A stretch of 64,000 nt of DNA from Nocardia crassostreae (GTDB lineage: Bacteria > Actinomycetota > Actinomycetes > Mycobacteriales > Mycobacteriaceae), in assembly GCF_001613405.1 (NCBI RefSeq), contig NZ_BDCH01000034.1:23538-87537 (forward strand), written 5' to 3'. Positions within the stretch are counted from its first letter, which is position 1, and each line of letters starts with the position of its first letter. Under the pieces are notes generated by a model. That model did no database searches, was not told the DNA's origin, and saw only the letters and a program-made list of their open reading frames with translations. The position numbers and the translations under genes are program-made. Positions 8,465-20,053 of the stretch are shown in pieces.

Positions 8465-9907
8465 CTATGCCGTGCGGACCCAATCCGTCAGGGCCGCATC
8501 CAGATCCACCGTGCCGGGCTCGCCCGCCCAGGCGATGTAGCCGTCGGGGCGAACCAGTATCGGGCGCTGGGCCGGATCGGCGGGTACGGCGACGCGGACG
8601 TGCTCGGCCTGGCCGTCGAGCGTGACCGGAGTGGAAGTCACCAGGACGTAGGCGCCCTCGAGCAGGGCTTCGTAGAGCCGCGGGGTATCGCCGGTGAGCG
8701 CGATATCCGAGGCGCGCGTGCCGACCAGATGGTCCGCGCCGTGCGGGTGCGGGTAGGTAAAGCCGATGCCCGAAATGGATCCGGCGACCTTGTGCGCGAT
8801 GGGCGGCAGCGACAGCGCGCCCCCGGCAAGGGTGTTGCGGACCATGCGGCCGATCTTGGACTCTAGCATGGCGCCGCGAATGATGGCGCCGCTGCTGCGC
8901 AGCACCTCCTGGCCGATCGGATGCCGTTCGGCGTGGTAGGTGTCCAGCAGGCCGTCGGGGGCCCAGCCCTGTACGGCCGCGGCGAGTTTCCAGCCGAGGT
9001 TGGCGGCGTCCTGCAGACCGGTGTTCATGCCCTGGCCGCCCGCCGGTGAATGCACGTGCGCCGCATCGCCCGCCAGGAAGACCCGGCCCACCCGATAGGA
9101 CTCGACCTGGCGTTCGTCACTGTGGAAGCGCGAGAGCCAACGCGGGTCGTGCATGCCGAAATCGGTGCCGAGGGCGCGCTGGGTGACATCGCGCAGCTCC
9201 TCGAGGTCGACCGGTTCGGTGTCGGGGACCTGGTTGCGGCGGTTCCAGGCGAAGATCCGGTACCAGCCGTCGCCGAACGGGGCGATGAAGGCGAAGGCGT
9301 CGCCCACGCCATTGACCGTCAGCACGGCGGTGGGCGGTTCGCTCAGCCGCACATCGGCCAGCATGATCGACTTCAGCACCGACTTGCCCGGGAAGTCCAG
9401 GCCCAGGGTCTCGCGCACCCGGCTGCGGTAGCCGTCCGTGCCGACCAAGTACTTCGCCCGCACGGTGCGTACCGAATCCTATTGCCGCACTTCGGCTTCG
9501 ACGCCGTCACCGGTATCGGTGAAGGTGATCAGCTCGCCGCCGGGCACCAGGGTGGCGCCCAATTTCAGCGCGCGCTCGCGCAGTACGGACTCGACGTGGG
9601 TCTGCGGGGCGATGAGCAGGTAGGGGAAGCGGGTGTCGAGCAGATGGCCCAGATCGACATTGACGCTGGCGAACAACTGCAGCTTGTCGATGGTGGTGCC
9701 ACCGGCGAGGACCTGCTCGGCAATGCCGCGCGCGTCGAACTGTTCCAGGGTCCGGGCGTGGACGGCGAAGGCGCGGGTGAGGTCCGAGCCGTGGGCGTGC
9801 TTCTCCACCAGGGTCACGGCGACCCCGGCCCGGGCGAGATCCCCCGCGAGCAGGAGTCCGGTAGGTCCGCCACCGATAACAAGGACATCGGTCTTTTCCG
9901 GAATCAT
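8465..9907 (-). pseudogene. FAD-dependent aromatic monooxygenase interrupted by one in-frame TAG
   Basis: The conceptual protein has 480 residues: FAD-binding GxGxxG (VLVIGGGPTGLLLAG), the DG motif (LVGTDGYRSRVRE) and the GD motif (VFLAGDAAHVHSPAGGQGMN). These mark the PheA/TetX class that hydroxylates phenolic or polyketide rings. The frame is open apart from a TAG at 9479-9481, about residue 143, with no frame change, so a single base change (for example from CAG or GAG) would restore it. ATG at 9907 has GGAG seven bases upstream. Divergent from a TetR gene with shared operators. Confidence 0.85.
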
Positions 9908-9932
9908 AATGTGCTCCAAGCTTTTCGATCAG

Positions 9933-10017
9933 GTCAACTCGTGTTGGCCAACGCTTGTTGACAACTGTAAGCGGCCCGCCCTGGTTGGTCAACACTTGTT
10001 GGCCTACACTCGTTGAC
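9933..10017. promoter_or_regulatory. Two paired TetR operators plus -10 of the repressor gene
   Basis: Four 16-bp sites follow the pattern GYCAAC-N4-GTTGRC: 9933-9948, 9947-9962, 9988-10003 and 10002-10017 (the last has CTAC for CAAC). They form two 30-bp near-palindromes centred on TTGGCC, with their starts 55 bp apart. The second pair covers TACACT (10005-10010), the probable -10 of the repressor, whose ATG follows seven bases later. The first pair covers the monooxygenase promoter side. This fits autorepression plus repression of the neighbour. Confidence 0.75.
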
Positions 10018-10581
10018 ATGACTGCGGAACGAACCAGAAGGTCCGATGCGACCCGCGCCGCGATCCTGACCGCCGCCCGCGAACGCTTCGCCCGTGACGG
10101 CTACGAGCGCGCCACCATCCGGGCCATCGCTGCCGAGGCGGGCATAGATCCGGCCATGGTCATGCGCTACTACGGCTCCAAGGACAAACTCTTCGCCCTG
10201 GCCGCGGAATTCGATCTGCAGCTACCGGATTTCGCCGACGTCCCCGACGACGGCCTGGGCGAGGCACTGATGACATTCGCCATGCAACGCTGGGAATCCG
10301 ATGAAACGCTCCCCGCCCTGCTGCGTGCCGCGGTCACCAATGAGGGTGCGGCAGAGAAGATGCGCGGCATCTTCGCCGGACAGGTGGTGCCCATGCTGCT
10401 GGCCCGCGGCATCGACCCGGCCGAGGCCGTGTCCCGCGGCGGCCTGATCGGCACCCAGTTGCTCGGTCTCGCCCTGTGCCGCTACGTCTTACGGGTCCCG
10501 CCGGTGGTGGCGATGCCCCCCGCGGAACTCGTCGACTGGCTGGGCCCCACGGTGCAGCGCTATCTCACCGGACACCGCTAG
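10018..10581 (+). CDS. TetR-family repressor
   Basis: 187 residues. The N-terminal HTH (ATIRAIAAEAGIDPAMVMRY, near residues 33-52) is preceded by the usual first helix AAILTAARERFARDGY. The C-terminal half is an all-helical ligand and dimerisation domain of the TetR_C_17 kind. The ATG at 10018 is probably leaderless. It very likely represses itself and the divergent FAD monooxygenase through the sites at 9933-10017; the ligand would be the substrate of that enzyme or a related xenobiotic. Confidence 0.88.
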   Translation: MTAERTRRSDATRAAILTAARERFARDGYERATIRAIAAEAGIDPAMVMRYYGSKDKLFALAAEFDLQLPDFADVPDDGLGEALMTFAMQRWESDETLPALLRAAVTNEGAAEKMRGIFAGQVVPMLLARGIDPAEAVSRGGLIGTQLLGLALCRYVLRVPPVVAMPPAELVDWLGPTVQRYLTGHR

Positions 10582-10615
10582 CCGGTCCGGCCTTGGGGCA
10601 CAGTCGTTCTCGCGG

Positions 10616-11506
10616 TCAGCCGATGATCTCGGCGAGATCGAGGCGGGCGAGGCGGTCCGGGGCGGACAGCAGATCGATGGCCGCGATGCGGCCGCCGGTG
10701 ACGGTGAAGCTCATGACGGACACCAGCCCGCCGTCCGCCGCCGTATTGACCAGGCCGGACAGGCCGTTGACCAATACCGGATGGGTGGTGCACAGCAGGG
10801 CCATGCGCTGGAAGGTCTGGGCCTGTCCGGCGACCACGGCCGCACCGCGCAGCACCTGCAGACCACCCGGCAGGGCCGCCCCGATATCGGCGCGCAGCAC
10901 CACATCCGGATCGAGAATGGTCAGCAGGGCATCGAAATCCCCGTCCCGGGCCGCGGCCAGGAAGGCGTCCACGACGCGGCGCTGCCGGATCCGGTCGGTA
11001 TCCGGCATCGGCGCCTCGCCCTGGACGCGGCGGCGCGCCTGACTGGCCAGCTTCTTGGCGGTCTGCGGCGTGCGATCGACGATCGGGGCGATCTGCTCGA
11101 AGGGCAGGGCGAACATATCGTGCAGGACGAAGGCCAGGCGCTGCGCCGGGCTCAGCGATTCGAGCACGACGAGCAGCGCCATGCCGACCGAATCGGCAAG
11201 CAGCGCTTGCTGTTCCGGATTCGACTCGCTGTCGCGGGTGATCACCGGATCGGGCAGTTGCCGCGCCTCCAGAGATTCCTCCGGGTGGGCGCGGCGCGAG
11301 CGCAGCACATCCAGGCAGACCCGGCTGACCACGGTGGTCAGCCAGCCGCCGAGATTGTCGATGGCGTCGGCCCCGGCCAGCCGCAGCCACGCCTCCTGCA
11401 CCGCGTCCTCGGCCTCGGTGACCGAGCCGAGCATCCGGTAGGCCACGGCGCCCAGATGATCGCGGTGGTCCTCGAACCGGTCGGCCAGGAACTCGAGCTC
11501 GTTCAC
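10616..11506 (-). CDS. ECF41-type RNA polymerase sigma factor (SigJ-like)
   Basis: 296 residues: region 2 (AYRMLGSVTEAEDAVQEAWLR), region 4 (LSPAQRLAFVLHDMFALPF, then HTH AQIAPIVDRT-like) and a C-terminal SnoaL-like domain from about residue 170. The fused SnoaL domain replaces an anti-sigma factor and is the hallmark of ECF41. Such genes usually stand next to DoxX, carboxymuconolactone decarboxylase or oxidoreductase genes. Here a DoxX-like gene ends 22 bp upstream, consistent with this. Confidence 0.9.
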   Translation of the reverse strand: MNELEFLADRFEDHRDHLGAVAYRMLGSVTEAEDAVQEAWLRLAGADAIDNLGGWLTTVVSRVCLDVLRSRRAHPEESLEARQLPDPVITRDSESNPEQQALLADSVGMALLVVLESLSPAQRLAFVLHDMFALPFEQIAPIVDRTPQTAKKLASQARRRVQGEAPMPDTDRIRQRRVVDAFLAAARDGDFDALLTILDPDVVLRADIGAALPGGLQVLRGAAVVAGQAQTFQRMALLCTTHPVLVNGLSGLVNTAADGGLVSVMSFTVTGGRIAAIDLLSAPDRLARLDLAEIIG

Positions 11507-11528
11507 GTGTTTCCTCTCTACACGACGG

Positions 11529-11894
11529 TCAGGGTTTACGCAGTTGCCGGGCGGCCAGAGCGCTGGCTACGAAAACCAGCGGCGTCGCCCACTTGTCGGG
11601 CTTGTCGCCCACCGCGATATGCGAGACAGCCGCGCCGCCATAGACGAAAACCAGTCCGGCATAGGCCCATTCCTTGGTACGGGGATGCCCCGGCGTGACC
11701 AGCGCGGCAATGGCCGCCACCTTGGCCGTCCCCAGGATCGTCGCGAAGTACATCGGATATCCCAAGCGGTCGAACACATCCCGCACATAGGAGATCCGCG
11801 CGAAATCCCAGTACGACCCCACCGCCGTCTCGGCCAGCAGCACCGTGCCCGGAATCCACCGGATCGCCGTCAGCGCCCGCGCCCGGGCGGTCAC
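11529..11894 (-). CDS. DoxX-like membrane protein, start uncertain
   Basis: About 121 residues with four predicted membrane segments (IPGTVLLAETAVG, YFATILGTAKVAAIAALV, AYAGLVFVYGGAAVSHIA and a C-terminal VFVASALAA). It fits DoxX_2-type proteins often paired with ECF41 sigma factors. GTG at 11894 is the first start in frame but lacks a ribosome-binding site. A strong GAGGAG at about 11934-11939 serves an ATG at 11926 that opens an 11-codon frame (MAQPMTKAGDS) ending TGA exactly on this GTG. One missing base after GACTC would join both frames, so the true protein may begin at 11926. Confidence 0.7.
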   Translation of the reverse strand: MTARARALTAIRWIPGTVLLAETAVGSYWDFARISYVRDVFDRLGYPMYFATILGTAKVAAIAALVTPGHPRTKEWAYAGLVFVYGGAAVSHIAVGDKPDKWATPLVFVASALAARQLRKP

Positions 11895-11938
11895 GAGTCG
11901 CCCGCTTTGGTCATAGGCTGCGCCATGATGAATTCTCC

Positions 11939-13102
11939 TCAGTGAGTATTGATTTCGGTGGCTGCGCGGTGCAGCGCGGCGGCCAGCCGCTGGTTTTCCG
12001 GGGCGTTGAAGGCGAAGGCCGCGCGGCGGCGGGTGTAGCCGTAGGTGAGGCCGCTGTGCGGATCGGCGAAACCGTCCGATCCGGCGGAGCCGGTGTGGCC
12101 GATGGCGTGCACACCCAGGAACGGGTACATCAGGCCCTAGGCCTCGAAGCCCACGGCACAGGGGGCGTCCTCGCCGCGCACCAGATCCTTTCCGCCGGAA
12201 TGGATCATGGCCACCTCGGCAATGGTGTCCAGCTTCAACAGCGGCTCGCCGCCGTCGAGACCGGAGATGGCCGCGGCGTACAGGGCGGCCAGGCCACGGG
12301 CGCTGCCCACACCGCCGCTCGATGCCGGACCGAGGCGGCGCACCGCCGGATCGTTCGGTACGGCCATCACATCGGCGGGGGTGAACCCGCGGGCATTGAG
12401 GTTGTAGGCGATGCCCGGAATGCTGTGCGGGTTGGGCGAATTCGCCGCGAATGGGGCCGCCATCTCCGGCGTGGCCCGCCACGGCTGGATCTCCAGGTAG
12501 CGGTGGTCCAGCTCCTCCGGCAGGCCCAGGTACACGTCCAGCCCGTACGGCGCGCGAATGCGTGCCTCGAAGATCTGCTGGATGGTGGCGCCGGTGATGC
12601 GGCGGATCACCTCGCCGACAATGGCGTAGGTGACGAAGCCGCCGTAGCCGTGCACGGTGCGGGGCGCGAAATAGGGCCGCTGCCCGGCCACGCGGGCGGC
12701 GATGATCCGGTCGTCGGCGATCTCGGCGAGGCCGAACCCGCCGTCGGCGCCGATCAGTCCCGACCGGTGCACCAGCACGTCCCGCACGGTGATGTGGGCC
12801 TTGCCCGCCGCCGCGAACTGCGGCCAGTAGTGGGCGACGGTGCGGTCGATATCGAGGACGCCGTCCTGTATCAGCAGTGCCACGACCAGAGCCGACGCGC
12901 CCTTGGTCGACGAATGCAGGCCCGTCAGGGTTTCGCCGGTGATCTCCGGTCCGGCCCACAGATCCACCACTCGTCGTCCGCGCACGAACGCGGCCAGCTG
13001 GGCGCCGGACTCACCGTCCTCCTCGGCCACCACGGCCGCGAATTCCGCACGGACGGACTCGAATCCGTCCGCGACGGTGCCGTGTACCTCGATCTTGCTC
13101 AT
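11939..13102 (-). pseudogene. Serine hydrolase (beta-lactamase/EstB family) interrupted by one in-frame TAG
   Basis: The conceptual protein has 387 residues starting MSKIEVHGTVADGF at a good AGGAG. SxxK is in LHSSTKGASALV near residue 66; YGGFVTYAIVGEV supplies the tyrosine region; the third motif HTGSAGSDGF is near the C-terminus. A TAG at 12137-12139 separates the first 321 residues from the last 65 (GLMYPFLGVHAIGHTG...), which continue in the same frame and contain the conserved HTG motif. The gene is therefore one base from intact. It leads a minus-strand run with the DoxX and sigma-factor genes. Confidence 0.83.
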
Positions 13103-13186
13103 GGTGCTCGCTCCTTCCGTCTGAATCGGTGTGCCGATTCATTGACGGAGGGCGGAGCGAAAAGGTGACCGCGCGAGTGCGTGGAC

Positions 13187-15154
<1,968 letters not shown>

Positions 15155-15201
15155 TGCGACAATCTCCTATATCGAATCGAGGGGCGTTGCTGGGCGTGAA
15201 A

Positions 15202-16805
15202 TCAGTGCGCGACAGCCTTTTCGGCGCCGACACCGGTGAGGGAGCGAACCTCCATCTCGGCGGCCTTGGCCGGATCCTCGTCGTCCTCGCCGAGGAAGGT
15301 GCCGACAATGCCGAGCACGAAGGCCAGCGGGATGGACACGATGCCCGGATTGGACAGCGGGAACCAGTCGAAGTCCATGCTGGACAACATGGCCGTCTTG
15401 GAACCGGACACGGCGGGGGAGAACACGATCAGGACAATGGTCGAGATCAGGCCGCCGTACATGCTCCACAGCGCGCCGGTGGTGTTGAAGCGCTTCCAGA
15501 ACAGCGAGTAGAGGATGGTCGGCAGGTTCGCCGCGGCCGCGACCGCGAAGGCCAGCGCCACCAGGAAGGCGATGTTCTGGCCATTGGCCAGGATGCCCAG
15601 GCCGATGGCGAGAATGCCGATCACGATGGCGGTGATGCGGGAGACCCGCACCTGCTCGTTCTCACCGGCCTTGCCGCGCTTGATGACTCCGGCGTAGATA
15701 TCGTGCGCGAAGGAGGTCGAGGCGGTGATGGTCAGACCCGCCACCACCGCGAGAATGGTCGCGAACGCCACCGCGGAGATGACGCCCAGCAGCACCACGC
15801 CGCCGAGTTCTGTCCGCCCGCGGCGGCCAGAATGCGGTCCGGGCCGACAATGGCGGCCGCGCCGTAGCCCAGCACCAGGGTGAACAGGTAGAAGGCGCCG
15901 ATCACGGCGATGGCCCAGACCACCGAGCGGCGCGCCTCCTTCGCGGTCGGCACGGTGTAGAAGCGCATGAGCACATGCGGCAGACCGGCGGTGCCCAGCA
16001 CCAGGGCAAGGCCCAGCGACAGGAAGTTCAGCTTCGACATGGAGGTGCCGCCGTACTGCGCGGCCGGCGCCAGCACATCCCGCTGCGCCACCGCCTTGTT
16101 CGCCGACTCCGAGACGAACTGCTGTGCGGAACCCAGGATGTCGGACACATCGAAGCCGTACTTGGCCAGCACCAGCACGGTCATGAAGCCCGCGCCGGCG
16201 ATCAGCAGCACGGCCTTGATGATCTGCACCCAGGTGGTGCCCTTCATGCCGCCGACCAGCACGTACAGGATCATGAGCACGCCGACCACGGCGATCACGA
16301 CCGCCTGCCCGGACTTGCTGCTGACATTGAGCAGCAGCGCGACCAGACCACCCGCGCCCGCCATCTGCGCCAGCAGATAGAACAGGCACACGGTGAGCGT
16401 GGTGAGCGCGGCCGCCGCGCGGACCGGGCCCTGCTTGAGCCGGAAGCTCAGCACATCGGCCATGGTGAATTTGCCGGTGTTGCGGAGCATTTCGGCCACC
16501 AGCAGCAGCGCCACCAGCCAGGCGACGAGGAATCCGATGGAGTACAGGAACCCGTCGTAGCCGTACACCGCGATGGCGCCCGCAATGCCGAGAAAGCTTG
16601 CCGCGGACAGATAGTCACCGGCGATGGCGACGCCGTTCTGCGGTCCGGAGAAGCCGCGGCCACCGGTGAAGAAGTCGGCGGCGGTGGCATTGCTGCGGCT
16701 GGCGCGAATGACGATGACCATGGTCACGGCCACGAACAGCGCGAAGATGCCGATATTGGCGGCCGGATTGCCCACGGCCGCCGCGGCGAGATAACCGGTG
16801 CTCAT
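15202..16805 (-). pseudogene. actP: Cation/acetate symporter (ActP/MctC type), frame broken once
   Basis: Sodium/solute symporter family protein starting MSTGYLAAAAVGN, with the SSS motif IAGDYLSAASFLG and about 13 membrane segments. The frame is lost near 15812: upstream it reads to AAAGGQNSA, downstream it resumes as ELGGVVLLGVISAVAFATIL. Family members have about eight more residues here. The junction lies at AGAACTCGGC, so a deletion between two GAACTCGGC-like repeats would explain both the lost residues and the frame. This may be biological or an assembly collapse. It overlaps the preceding DUF485 gene by 4 bp. Confidence 0.85.
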
Positions 16806-17155
16806 GCGTGCGTGCCCTCCATGTGCTCGCGAATGGCGGCGGCGCGCGGATCCAGCTCACGGTTGGCGAAGCGCACGTACAGGCCGGTAATGAGGAAGGT
16901 CGAGGCGAACTGGCCCAGGCCGAGCAGCAGTCCGACATTGATGTTCCCGACCACCTTGGTCGCCATGAAGTCGTGCGCGTAGGCGCCGAGCAGCACGTAC
17001 ACCAGATACCAGGCCAGGAACAGCGCGGTCATGGGGAAGACGAAGCGGCGCAACCGGTGTAGCAGTTCCTGGAACTCCGGGCTGGCCTGTACGGCGGTGA
17101 ATTCCGCTGCCGTCGGCGGGCTCGGCGGGTTCGTGCCGAGATCGGTGCTGCTCAT
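16802..17155 (-). CDS. DUF485 membrane protein, partner of ActP
   Basis: 117 residues with two membrane segments (FPMTALFLAWYLVYVLLGAY and NVGLLLGLGQFASTFLITGL) and the family core FMATKVVGNINVG. DUF485 (YjcH) proteins are encoded directly upstream of ActP symporters and are thought to assist them. The ATGA overlap with actP implies translational coupling. Confidence 0.92.
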   Translation of the reverse strand: MSSTDLGTNPPSPPTAAEFTAVQASPEFQELLHRLRRFVFPMTALFLAWYLVYVLLGAYAHDFMATKVVGNINVGLLLGLGQFASTFLITGLYVRFANRELDPRAAAIREHMEGTHA

Positions 17156-17295
17156 CGAGGGGTCCTAGCGTGTGACGTGGCTTACGTACTCCGGGACGTT
17201 AGCGAGGTCATCGTGACCGAAACATGATGTGGCGCGGGTCACTCGGCGAAGGTGCCCGGCTGTGCGGTGAACGGTCGGTTCGGTGCGGTGAGCGG

Positions 17296-18852
17296 TCAGG
17301 GCTGACGCAGGCCGGGTTCGCGGTCCGCACCCAGGCCCAGGCCCTCGGGGGCGTGCATGCGCACGAAGATGCGGCCCACCTCGCGCGCTGGTTGGCCGCT
17401 GCTCAGCCTGCTGACCACGATCATCGTGAGGAACGACAGCGGCACGCTGACCGCCGCCGGATAGCTGAGCACGGCCGTGAGCCAGCCTCCGGCCAGATGC
17501 GCGGGGACGCCGCCGGACACCGAGACGACGGTGGCCGTGCCCGCCGTGAGCCCACCGGCCAGCAGGCCCGCCGCCGCGCCCCGCGCCGTGAGGCCGCGCC
17601 ACCAGATGCCAAGCACCAGCAGCGGGCACAGGGTCGACGCCGCGACGGCGAAGGCCAGGCCGACCGTGCGGGACAGGTCGAGCGAGGCCACGGCGAACGA
17701 AAGTCCCAGCGGCACAGCGCCGGGCACCAGCGCCGCCACCCGGAAGTCGCGGATGCGGCCGCGCAGGATATCGGTGCTGACCACACCGGCGATGCTGACC
17801 AGCAGTCCGGAGGAGGTCGACAGGAAGGCCACGATCGCACCGGCCGCGACGAGCGCGCCCAGCAACTGCCCCGGCAGGCCGGTCAGCACCGAACCCGGCA
17901 GCAGCAGCACCGCCGTATCCGATTTGTCCGCGCTCACCAGGCCCGGGACATACAGTCGCGCGAACACCCCCAGCAGGGTCGGGAACAGGTAGAACAGGCC
18001 CACCAGGCCGATCACCGTGACCGCCGTCGAACGGGCCGCTCGCCCATCGGGATTCGTATAGAACCGCACCAGCACATGGGGCAGGCCCATGGTGCACAGG
18101 AAGGTCGCGGCAATGAGCGAATACACCTGGAACATGGGATGCGGGCCGCCCAGTCCGCCGCCGGGCAGCAGCCAATCCGCGCCCGCGGCGGAGAGTTCCG
18201 TCGTATCGAAGACGCGATCCCCGCGCAGGAAATGCGCGGCCAGCACCAGGGCGGGCAGGGCCACGGCGGTCAATTTCAGCCAGTACTGGAAGGCCTGCAC
18301 GAAGGTGATGGAGCGCATGCCGCCGTTGGCGACGGTCCCGATCACAATGGCGCCCACCGCGACCGCGCCCACCCAGCCCGGGACGCCGAGCAGAATGCGC
18401 AGCGTCAGGCCCGCGCCCTGGAACTGCGGAATCAAATACACCGCGCAGATGAGCACCACCGTGAGCGCCGCCAGCCGCCGCAATCGCAGTGAGCCGAGCC
18501 GGAATTCGGCGAAGTCGGGCACCGTGTAGGCGCCGGAGCGACGCAGCGGCGCGGCGACGAACAACAGCAGCCCGAGATATCCCGCCGTGAATCCCACCGG
18601 ATACCAGAGTGCGTCGGCGCCGTATTTGGCGATCAATCCCGCGACGCCGAGAAAGGAAGCCGCCGAAAGATATTCACCCGAAATGGCCGCGGCATTCCAG
18701 CCCGCGCCCACACTGCGCGAGGCCACCAGGAAATCCGAGGTGGTGCGGGCCAGTCGCACCCCGTACACCGCGATACCCACGCTGGCGACCGCCGCCAGCA
18801 ACAGCGCCACCAAGGTGATGCCCGGCATGGTCGGCGAATCCACCTCAGTCAC
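17296..18852 (-). CDS. Second sodium/solute symporter, acetate/monocarboxylate type
   Basis: 518 residues with about 13 membrane segments and the SSS core ISGEYLSAASFLGVAGLIA and MGLPHVLVRFYTNPDGRAAR, shared with the ActP gene downstream. It is closer to the variant symporters that sit with LytTR/LytS regulators. It starts with GTG inside the last codons of the small DUF485-like gene (8-bp overlap). A 140-bp gap follows before the DUF485-actP pair. Substrate acetate or another short monocarboxylate is inferred from family and from acs nearby. Confidence 0.88.
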   Translation of the reverse strand: MTEVDSPTMPGITLVALLLAAVASVGIAVYGVRLARTTSDFLVASRSVGAGWNAAAISGEYLSAASFLGVAGLIAKYGADALWYPVGFTAGYLGLLLFVAAPLRRSGAYTVPDFAEFRLGSLRLRRLAALTVVLICAVYLIPQFQGAGLTLRILLGVPGWVGAVAVGAIVIGTVANGGMRSITFVQAFQYWLKLTAVALPALVLAAHFLRGDRVFDTTELSAAGADWLLPGGGLGGPHPMFQVYSLIAATFLCTMGLPHVLVRFYTNPDGRAARSTAVTVIGLVGLFYLFPTLLGVFARLYVPGLVSADKSDTAVLLLPGSVLTGLPGQLLGALVAAGAIVAFLSTSSGLLVSIAGVVSTDILRGRIRDFRVAALVPGAVPLGLSFAVASLDLSRTVGLAFAVAASTLCPLLVLGIWWRGLTARGAAAGLLAGGLTAGTATVVSVSGGVPAHLAGGWLTAVLSYPAAVSVPLSFLTMIVVSRLSSGQPAREVGRIFVRMHAPEGLGLGADREPGLRQP

Positions 18853-19207
18853 CGGTCAATTCGCCGAAATCGTGTTCATTGCGATCCGAGAGCCGCACAT
18901 AGATCCGGCCGATCCCGAACAGCAGCGGATAGGCCGCGACACCCAGCAGCACCCACGGCACCCTTACGCCCGCCACCTCCGCCGACCCCAGGCCGGTCGA
19001 GAACAGCAATGGCAAGGCCCCCAGCACCATGACGGTCACCACCGCGAGCCGCACCGCCAGCCCGAACTGTGCCCGGATCAGCCCGCCGATGAGGACCGCG
19101 CCCACCTCCGTCTGCTCCGCGACCTCGACCCGGGTCCGCACCATCCGCGCGCCGCGCCGTTCGGCGAGCACGACCCGTTCCCGGGGGCGCGGCCGTTCCG
19201 TGCTCAC
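18845..19207 (-). CDS. Small DUF485-like membrane protein
   Basis: 120 residues from the GTG at 19207: a charged N-terminus (VSTERPRPRERVVLAERRGA) followed by two membrane segments (VRLAVVTVMVLGALPLLF and VPWVLLGVAAYPLLFGIG). It overlaps the upstream LytTR gene by 4 bp (GTGA) and the downstream symporter by 8 bp. By position it is the accessory subunit of the second symporter. Sequence similarity to DUF485 is weak to the eye. Confidence 0.75.
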   Translation of the reverse strand: MSTERPRPRERVVLAERRGARMVRTRVEVAEQTEVGAVLIGGLIRAQFGLAVRLAVVTVMVLGALPLLFSTGLGSAEVAGVRVPWVLLGVAAYPLLFGIGRIYVRLSDRNEHDFGELTGD

Positions 19208-19995
19208 CGCTGTGTCCGATGCCGCGGCGAAGTGGGCACCAGCCGCTGTTTGAGTTCCTTCACCTGCCGCCGGGCCACCGGGAGTTCGACGGCGGGCGAA
19301 TCTCCTTCCGCCCGCAGGCATACCACGGTCCCGGTGCCCACGGTCCGCAATCCGGTCACCTGCCGCAGGGCGACCAGATAGGACCGGTGCACCCGCACGA
19401 ATCCCGCCTCGCGCCACCGATTCTCCAATTCCGACAGGGGAATTCGCACCAAATGCGATCCGGCGCCGGTATGCAGTCGCGCATAGTCCCCGTCGGCCTC
19501 CACCCAGCTGACCGCGGCCCGATCCACCAATGTCGTCACCCCGCCCAGTTCCACCGGAATGACTTCGTGCGGATCGGTTTTGCCCGCCTCGGGCGGCGGC
19601 GCGCTCCGGCCGACGGCAATGCGCCGCACGGCTTCCGCCAATCGCGCCTCGCGCAACGGCTTCAACAGATAATCCACCGCGCCCAGATCGAACGCGGCCA
19701 CGGCTTTGTCGTCATGTGCCGTCACGAATACGACCGCGGGGGGATTCGCGAACTCCGACAGGATCCTCGCCAACTCCATCCCATCCAATCCGGGCATATT
19801 GATATCCAGAAACACCGCGTCCACCGCATGCGCCCGCAACTCCCGCAAGGCCGCCGTGGCATCCCCCGCCGCGTATATCTCCCCGACCTCACCCTGGGCC
19901 CGCAGCAAATACACCAGCTCATCCAAGGCCGGTTTCTCATCGTCCACGGCCAACACGCGCAGCACGCCCGGCTCCCTGTCGGTGGTCTGAATCAC
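19204..19995 (-). CDS. LytTR-family response regulator
   Basis: 263 residues. The receiver has VDDEK acidic residues, phosphoacceptor Asp in DAVFLDINMPGLDG and Lys in VDYLLKP. The C-terminal LytTR DNA-binding domain runs from about residue 150 (VSWVEADGDYARLHT, then FVRVHRSYLVAL). Its cognate LytS-like kinase is probably the gene at 23530-24720, from which it is now separated by about 3.5 kb of other genes. It is coupled to the symporter genes and likely activates them in response to acetate or a related acid. Confidence 0.92.
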   Translation of the reverse strand: MIQTTDREPGVLRVLAVDDEKPALDELVYLLRAQGEVGEIYAAGDATAALRELRAHAVDAVFLDINMPGLDGMELARILSEFANPPAVVFVTAHDDKAVAAFDLGAVDYLLKPLREARLAEAVRRIAVGRSAPPPEAGKTDPHEVIPVELGGVTTLVDRAAVSWVEADGDYARLHTGAGSHLVRIPLSELENRWREAGFVRVHRSYLVALRQVTGLRTVGTGTVVCLRAEGDSPAVELPVARRQVKELKQRLVPTSPRHRTQR

Positions 19996-20053
19996 AACTG
20001 ATCCATCCTACGGTGCAAACCAGACGGTCGAGCTCGGCCCTCGGCCGGCGCTC

